From Salibacterium aidingense DSM 18341 (GTDB lineage: Bacteria > Bacillota > Bacilli > Bacillales > Marinococcaceae): 64,000 nt of DNA. The position numbers and the translations under genes were made by a program. The notes below the pieces were generated by a model, which made no database searches, was not told where the DNA came from, and saw only the letters and a list, made by a program, of their open reading frames with translations. The DNA is taken from contig NZ_AUCI01000007.1 of NCBI RefSeq assembly GCF_000429685.1, forward strand, positions 1 to 64,000, in the 5' to 3' direction. This document shows positions 60,855 through 64,000 of this stretch, one piece after another; the stretch's first letter is position 1; each line of letters begins with the position of its first letter.

Positions 60855-61440
60855 AGATCCAGCTCCAGGCGCCATCGGCTCGAAGGCGCGCGCGTGGTGG
60901 GTCAGATCGGCGTAGCCACAGGACGTACTTCCACAGGATGTGGTGGCTTCAACGCCCGGCACAGGACGTGCGCGCATTTAGTAGAAGATCCTCTTTTTAG
61001 CTGATCTTCCTTACAACAACCCGCGACTTTCGCGGCAAGCCTCCTCGGCGGGTTTCCAGCACTTACTTCCACAGGAGGTGGTGGCTTCTACGTTGCACAC
61101 AGGACGTGTGCGTTCTTAGTAGAAGATCCTTACAGTATAGGCGGGCGCCTTGCGCTTTTCTTAACAAAGAGAAGTCAACCACAAGGCAGGAGCGGAAGGC
61201 GGCGACATTCAGTTGTTCGCCGGCTAAAAACGGTCACGTCCTGTGACCGATGACTAGAATATCCTGTTCGTCGAAGCAGCAGCCGAATATCCCATCAGAC
61301 GGTGGCTCACATGATGTGAGTCAGATCGGCGTTGGCACACGACGTACTTCCACAGAGGTGTGGCTTCAACGCCCGGCACAGGACGTGCGCGTTTTTAGTA
61401 GAAGTCCTCTTTTTAGCCGATCTTCCTTCAGTGATGAAGC
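60855..61440. repeat. Cluster of intergenic repeats with a 110-base unit
   Basis: Two nearly identical units at 60901-61011 and 61320-61428 and a partial third at about 61064-61130. Each holds CAGATCGGCG...ACGTACTTCCACAG, GGCTTCAACGCCCGGCACAGGACGTGCGCG and TTTTAGTAGAAG...CCTC, with the last part reading GATCTTCCTT. The start of the stretch (CCAGCTCCAGGCGCC, near 60857) and TTGCGCTTTTC at 61150 resemble intergenic repeats common in Bacillaceae. Rich in G+C compared with the genes around. No gene is present from 60734 to 61624. Confidence 0.8.
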
Positions 61441-61624
61441 TGAGGCGCTGCCCGCGGCAAAGAAGACACGGCGATCTGCAGAGCCGATGTCGCCCTTATG
61501 CTCTGGAGTGAAAACGTCCGCCTGCAGCGCATGCCCTATATTTTAGCGAAGCACTGTTTGGTTATTAGTAGAGTTTAATAGATTCCCGTTTCTTAACTTT
61601 CAAAAATAAAATGAATATACTTAT

Positions 61625-61807
61625 TTATGATTGATCTGTGTTTGGATATTCATTTAAATCACTATTCTCTGCAGGAGCAAACGTATCACTTTGCAGGCTG
61701 AATTCTGCTTGCCCGGGATGTGTAGTTTGGTGTTCAACTTCGTTAATATCAACTTTTTCAATTTCTGTTTTTCGGGTATCGGTTGTTTTTTTCTTGTTTT
61801 CATCCAT
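61625..61807 (-). CDS. Small hydrophilic protein of unknown function
   Basis: A 60-residue acidic, very polar protein without hydrophobic core or Cys, starting MDENKKKTTDTRKTEIEKVD and ending in a Ser/Asp/Asn-rich tail. AAGGAG lies ten bases before the ATG, which argues for a real gene. Composition is that of small spore proteins, but no family is recognised. Confidence 0.55.
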   Translation of the reverse strand: MDENKKKTTDTRKTEIEKVDINEVEHQTTHPGQAEFSLQSDTFAPAENSDLNEYPNTDQS

Positions 61808-61913
61808 TTATCCTGGTCTCCTTTTTTCCATTCTTTTGTCTTTTGATTTTTAATTAAACATAGTTTATGACAGTAGGAGTAAAATACTCAAGGTAAAAAA
61901 TGTGATTTTGAGC

Positions 61914-61941
61914 CATCCCCATCCCCATCCCCATCCCCAAT
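61914..61941 (-). repeat. GGGGAT repeat, G-quadruplex-forming
   Basis: Four runs of four G separated by AT (61917-61938 read from the minus strand) fulfil the classic rule for an intramolecular G-quadruplex. It lies on the transcribed-strand equivalent of the SleB-like gene about 40 bases behind its stop. Confidence 0.8.
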
Positions 61942-61977
61942 TCCAAAAAAGAATCGCTGCTTCCTGTGTCCCGTTCG

Positions 61978-62592
61978 TTAATCAGCAAATACATGCTTTC
62001 CAATTTGAAGGTTTTCGGTTCGGCTCCAAATCCAATCAGAAGTTGCCAGCACCGGATTGTAATAGTAATGAGAACCCATGGACGGATCATAACCGTTCCA
62101 TGCTTCTTTTACCGCCCGGAAAGCTGTTTGGTTTGGTTCCAGCTTGTACTGTCCATCCTGGACTGCCGTGAATGCATTTTTTTGTGTTATTACTTCGTTT
62201 ACTGTCCCCGGAAATTCAGAGGACTGAAGTCGATTATGAATAACCGCAGCCACAGCCACCTGTCCTTTAAACGCTTCTCCTCTTGCTTCCCCATGGACTA
62301 CACGCGCCATTTTATTAACTTCTGTAAGTTTTTTCCTGGTATTTTCTCCGGTCATCCCATCGACAGCCAGACCAAAATCGCTTTGAAACTGCTGTACCGC
62401 GTTGTATGTTAAGGGACCGTAATAGCCGGTGGCGTTAGTATGTAAATACCCCATGTTAATTAATGACTGCTGCAGCTCCGTAACAGCAGGACCTTCATCT
62501 TCCTTTTGCAGTAAACCTTCGTGTGCTTCCACCTGCGGAATAAAGACGATAAAAAATAAAAGAGCCCACCCGGCAGGAATAACTTTTTTCAT
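61978..62592 (-). CDS. SleB-like spore cortex/cell wall hydrolase
   Basis: A 204-residue secreted enzyme: signal peptide (about 1-23), peptidoglycan-binding domain (about 30-90; VTELQQSLINMGY, YNAVQQFQSDFGL) and a SleB-type hydrolase domain (about 92-204) with the catalytic Glu in VVHGEARGEAFKGQVAVAAVIHNR and the closing SHYYYNP...SDWIW stretch. It acts as a lytic transglycosylase on spore cortex or wall. The length fits a short version of SleB/CwlJ relatives. No YpeB partner is seen near. Confidence 0.88.
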   Translation of the reverse strand: MKKVIPAGWALLFFIVFIPQVEAHEGLLQKEDEGPAVTELQQSLINMGYLHTNATGYYGPLTYNAVQQFQSDFGLAVDGMTGENTRKKLTEVNKMARVVHGEARGEAFKGQVAVAAVIHNRLQSSEFPGTVNEVITQKNAFTAVQDGQYKLEPNQTAFRAVKEAWNGYDPSMGSHYYYNPVLATSDWIWSRTENLQIGKHVFAD

Positions 62593-62756
62593 ATCATCAA
62601 CCTCCTTCGCTTATCCATCCCCCTTTTTACTTTGTTCATAAACATGAATCTGCATGCTGCAGCAGAATTTAGAGATTAGTCTCATATTTCATACGTTTTG
62701 CTGGCATGGAATCCTGGATATCCATACCTTCTTTCCTACTTCTTTTCTTGCTGCTT

Positions 62757-62796
62757 AGAAAAAGGATCTGCCTTACGGAGGACAGATCCTTTTTCC
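62757..62796 (-). terminator. Bidirectional terminator before the cytochrome gene end
   Basis: AAAAAGGATCTG pairs with CAGATCCTTTTT with a 10-base loop, directly behind the stop of the cytochrome gene. Confidence 0.85.
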
Positions 62797-64000
62797 CTAA
62801 TTTTCTTCTTTCCCGGTAAGAGATAATACATATTCGACTAGCGCTTCTTGTTCTTCCGGTGAAAATCCGGCTGGTTGATCGACCCAGAATTCATGGCCGG
62901 TTCCTTCAATATTTAAATCCGTCAGTTTCTGGGAGGATTGATTGGATCGAATCACTTTTTGCCGAAGTTTCCGATCCACTAAAGCGGACATACTGTTAAA
63001 TGGGTCCGGATGAATACCTTGATCGAATGTTCCAGGGATGCCTATATCTTCTTTTTTATTCGGTCCTACCGCTACTCCCCCATCATGGAGATAAGGGGCC
63101 TGCCAGTAAACGCCGGCCAATCCCTTCACTTTATAACCTCCATTGGAATCGCCGTGAGCAAATCCAAGATCTTTTTGTTGTTTATCGATATGGTTGGAGG
63201 GGGCTTTCAAAATAGCAGCATCTTCCGGTACGGGGACAGAGGTGTCCGGCGAATAAATAAGAGGCTTTTCCCACAATTTTTCTGTTGCCTCTAACGCCTT
63301 CGCCCGCGAAGGCTGGGTCCCGATTTCATCAGCCGGAATAATACGATTATTGGTTTTGTAACGACCTGAGTGACACGAAATACAGCCCGCCTTCTCAAAT
63401 ACCTTACGCCCCTGGTCTACCGTATTTTTATCTGGATGGCGCCCGGATTCAGGAGGGACCAGTGTATTTTGAAAGGCAGACATCGCATTATTTTCCTCAT
63501 TTACTTTACTGCCACGGGAGGACACCACGTAGCCCTGCGGAGAAATTCTTGAGACCTTTGGGTAGGTCGGCAGTTTTACGGTTTCGTTTACACCCGGAGA
63601 CTCTGGAAAAGGATCTACCGTTTTAAAAAATTCCGAAGGTTTCTGTCCACTTTCCGGATCATAGCGGAATTCTTTATTGGCTGCGTTTTGTAATAGCGTT
63701 CCGAAATATACTTCCGGGTCCATGTCAAACAGCTCTCTGCTGGCCTGTGCCTGTCCCAGCGGGTCCGCCCCTTGAGCTTGAACGTTGTTATTTAGGGTGG
63801 TTAACCCGCGGAAGGTACCGATGGAACCCATCCCTGACCAGCTGTAGGGGTGGTCTCCGAACGTAAACGAATCCGCTACCTGAGTGGGATTTGCTTCCAT
63901 GTCAATGGTGGCATCGAAAAACCCCGGCGGCCAACTTAAAAGGGTTTCATCCACTGCTTTTTCAAACGCCTCTCTATCCGGAAGAAGCTCTCTTTCTCCC
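62797..64000 (-). CDS. Cytochrome c-type electron transport protein, C-terminal part (cut by window edge)
   Basis: At least 401 codons visible, open to the right edge, so the start is outside. One heme motif is seen: GCISCHSG near the middle. Around it lie WQAPYLHDGG and VKGLAGVYWQAPYLHDG, as in the C-terminal half of di-heme peroxidase-like proteins of Bacillaceae. No further CXXCH in the visible part. It may be a secreted or membrane-attached electron carrier; partner genes are outside the window. Confidence 0.8.
   Translation of the reverse strand, partial: GERELLPDREAFEKAVDETLLSWPPGFFDATIDMEANPTQVADSFTFGDHPYSWSGMGSIGTFRGLTTLNNNVQAQGADPLGQAQASRELFDMDPEVYFGTLLQNAANKEFRYDPESGQKPSEFFKTVDPFPESPGVNETVKLPTYPKVSRISPQGYVVSSRGSKVNEENNAMSAFQNTLVPPESGRHPDKNTVDQGRKVFEKAGCISCHSGRYKTNNRIIPADEIGTQPSRAKALEATEKLWEKPLIYSPDTSVPVPEDAAILKAPSNHIDKQQKDLGFAHGDSNGGYKVKGLAGVYWQAPYLHDGGVAVGPNKKEDIGIPGTFDQGIHPDPFNSMSALVDRKLRQKVIRSNQSSQKLTDLNIEGTGHEFWVDQPAGFSPEEQEALVEYVLSLTGKEEN

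Noticed and set aside
61854-62090. Minus-strand frame with Gly-Met repeats
   Set aside because: It lies across the 3' end of the SleB-like gene in another frame; the repeats are simply the GGGGAT tract.
1-64000. tRNA or rRNA genes
   Set aside because: No cloverleaf ending in CCA with a typical T-loop and no rRNA-like stretch was found by eye on either strand.

Overview
The window comes from a spore-forming member of the Bacillaceae. It carries a spoVA-type operon, YhcN/YlaJ, DUF1657, Tlp-like and YjcZ-like spore proteins, a SleB-type cell wall hydrolase, strong GGAGG ribosome binding sites and B. subtilis-like ykoP/ykoQ genes. Gene content resembles moderately halophilic genera such as Halobacillus or Virgibacillus, but the genus cannot be fixed from sequence alone. 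No rRNA, tRNA or CRISPR array was seen. Both ends are cut inside genes: an IS21 helper gene on the left and a c-type cytochrome gene on the right.

Bases 1-17,250 form an accessory, partly decayed metal and redox region. An IS21 end and a frameshifted XerS-type recombinase are followed by a two-component system operon, a DUF302 protein, a multicopper oxidase, a wrecked CopB-type copper ATPase, a SHOCT protein, CopZ behind a wrecked CopA, a YdhK-type protein, Cys-rich Csp copper-storage proteins, a broken NhaC-type antiporter, a methyltransferase, CcdA and a broken thioredoxin-like protein. Many of these genes are interrupted; one stretch of the CopB gene is scrambled, with pieces in inverted orientation.

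Bases 17,640-23,910 hold a compact, visibly G+C-richer persulfide-detoxification cluster resembling the staphylococcal cst system: a CstR-like repressor, two persulfide dioxygenase/rhodanese proteins of different architecture, a TusA-rhodanese fusion, a stand-alone rhodanese, TusA, DsrE, a TauE/SafE exporter and an appended methyltransferase. Four near-identical ATACCCC...GTAT operators lie in front of four of its genes, so the repressor probably controls the whole set.

Bases 24,000-38,060 are mixed housekeeping and accessory genes: a cupin, a UvrA-like ABC protein divergent from a WYL regulator, a YcgQ/YcgR-like pair, a PadR/DUF2812 pair, a monooxygenase-fold protein, a small phospholipase A2-like protein, YkoP- and YetF-type proteins, an amino acid permease and a LysE exporter.

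Bases 38,200-42,345 carry an operon with the gene order of the mobile spoVA2mob operon linked to spore heat resistance: DUF1657, YhcN-like lipoprotein, spoVAC, spoVAD, spoVAEb, DUF1657, YetF-DUF1657. Beyond it (42.5-57.1 kb) lies a set of lipid and envelope genes: a GT4 glycosyltransferase, two MGDG-synthase/UgtP-like glycosyltransferases, a phosphodiesterase with a 40-residue coupled protein, a diacylglycerol kinase, an acyltransferase, lysophospholipase-like and nuclease/phosphatase-fold hydrolases, YkoP, YkoQ and a SodF-like dismutase. The right end holds two paralogues of an unrecognised family, a DehI-type dehalogenase gene behind a truncated transporter gene, two kinds of intergenic repeat, a SleB-like hydrolase with a G-quadruplex-forming tract behind it, and the cytochrome gene.
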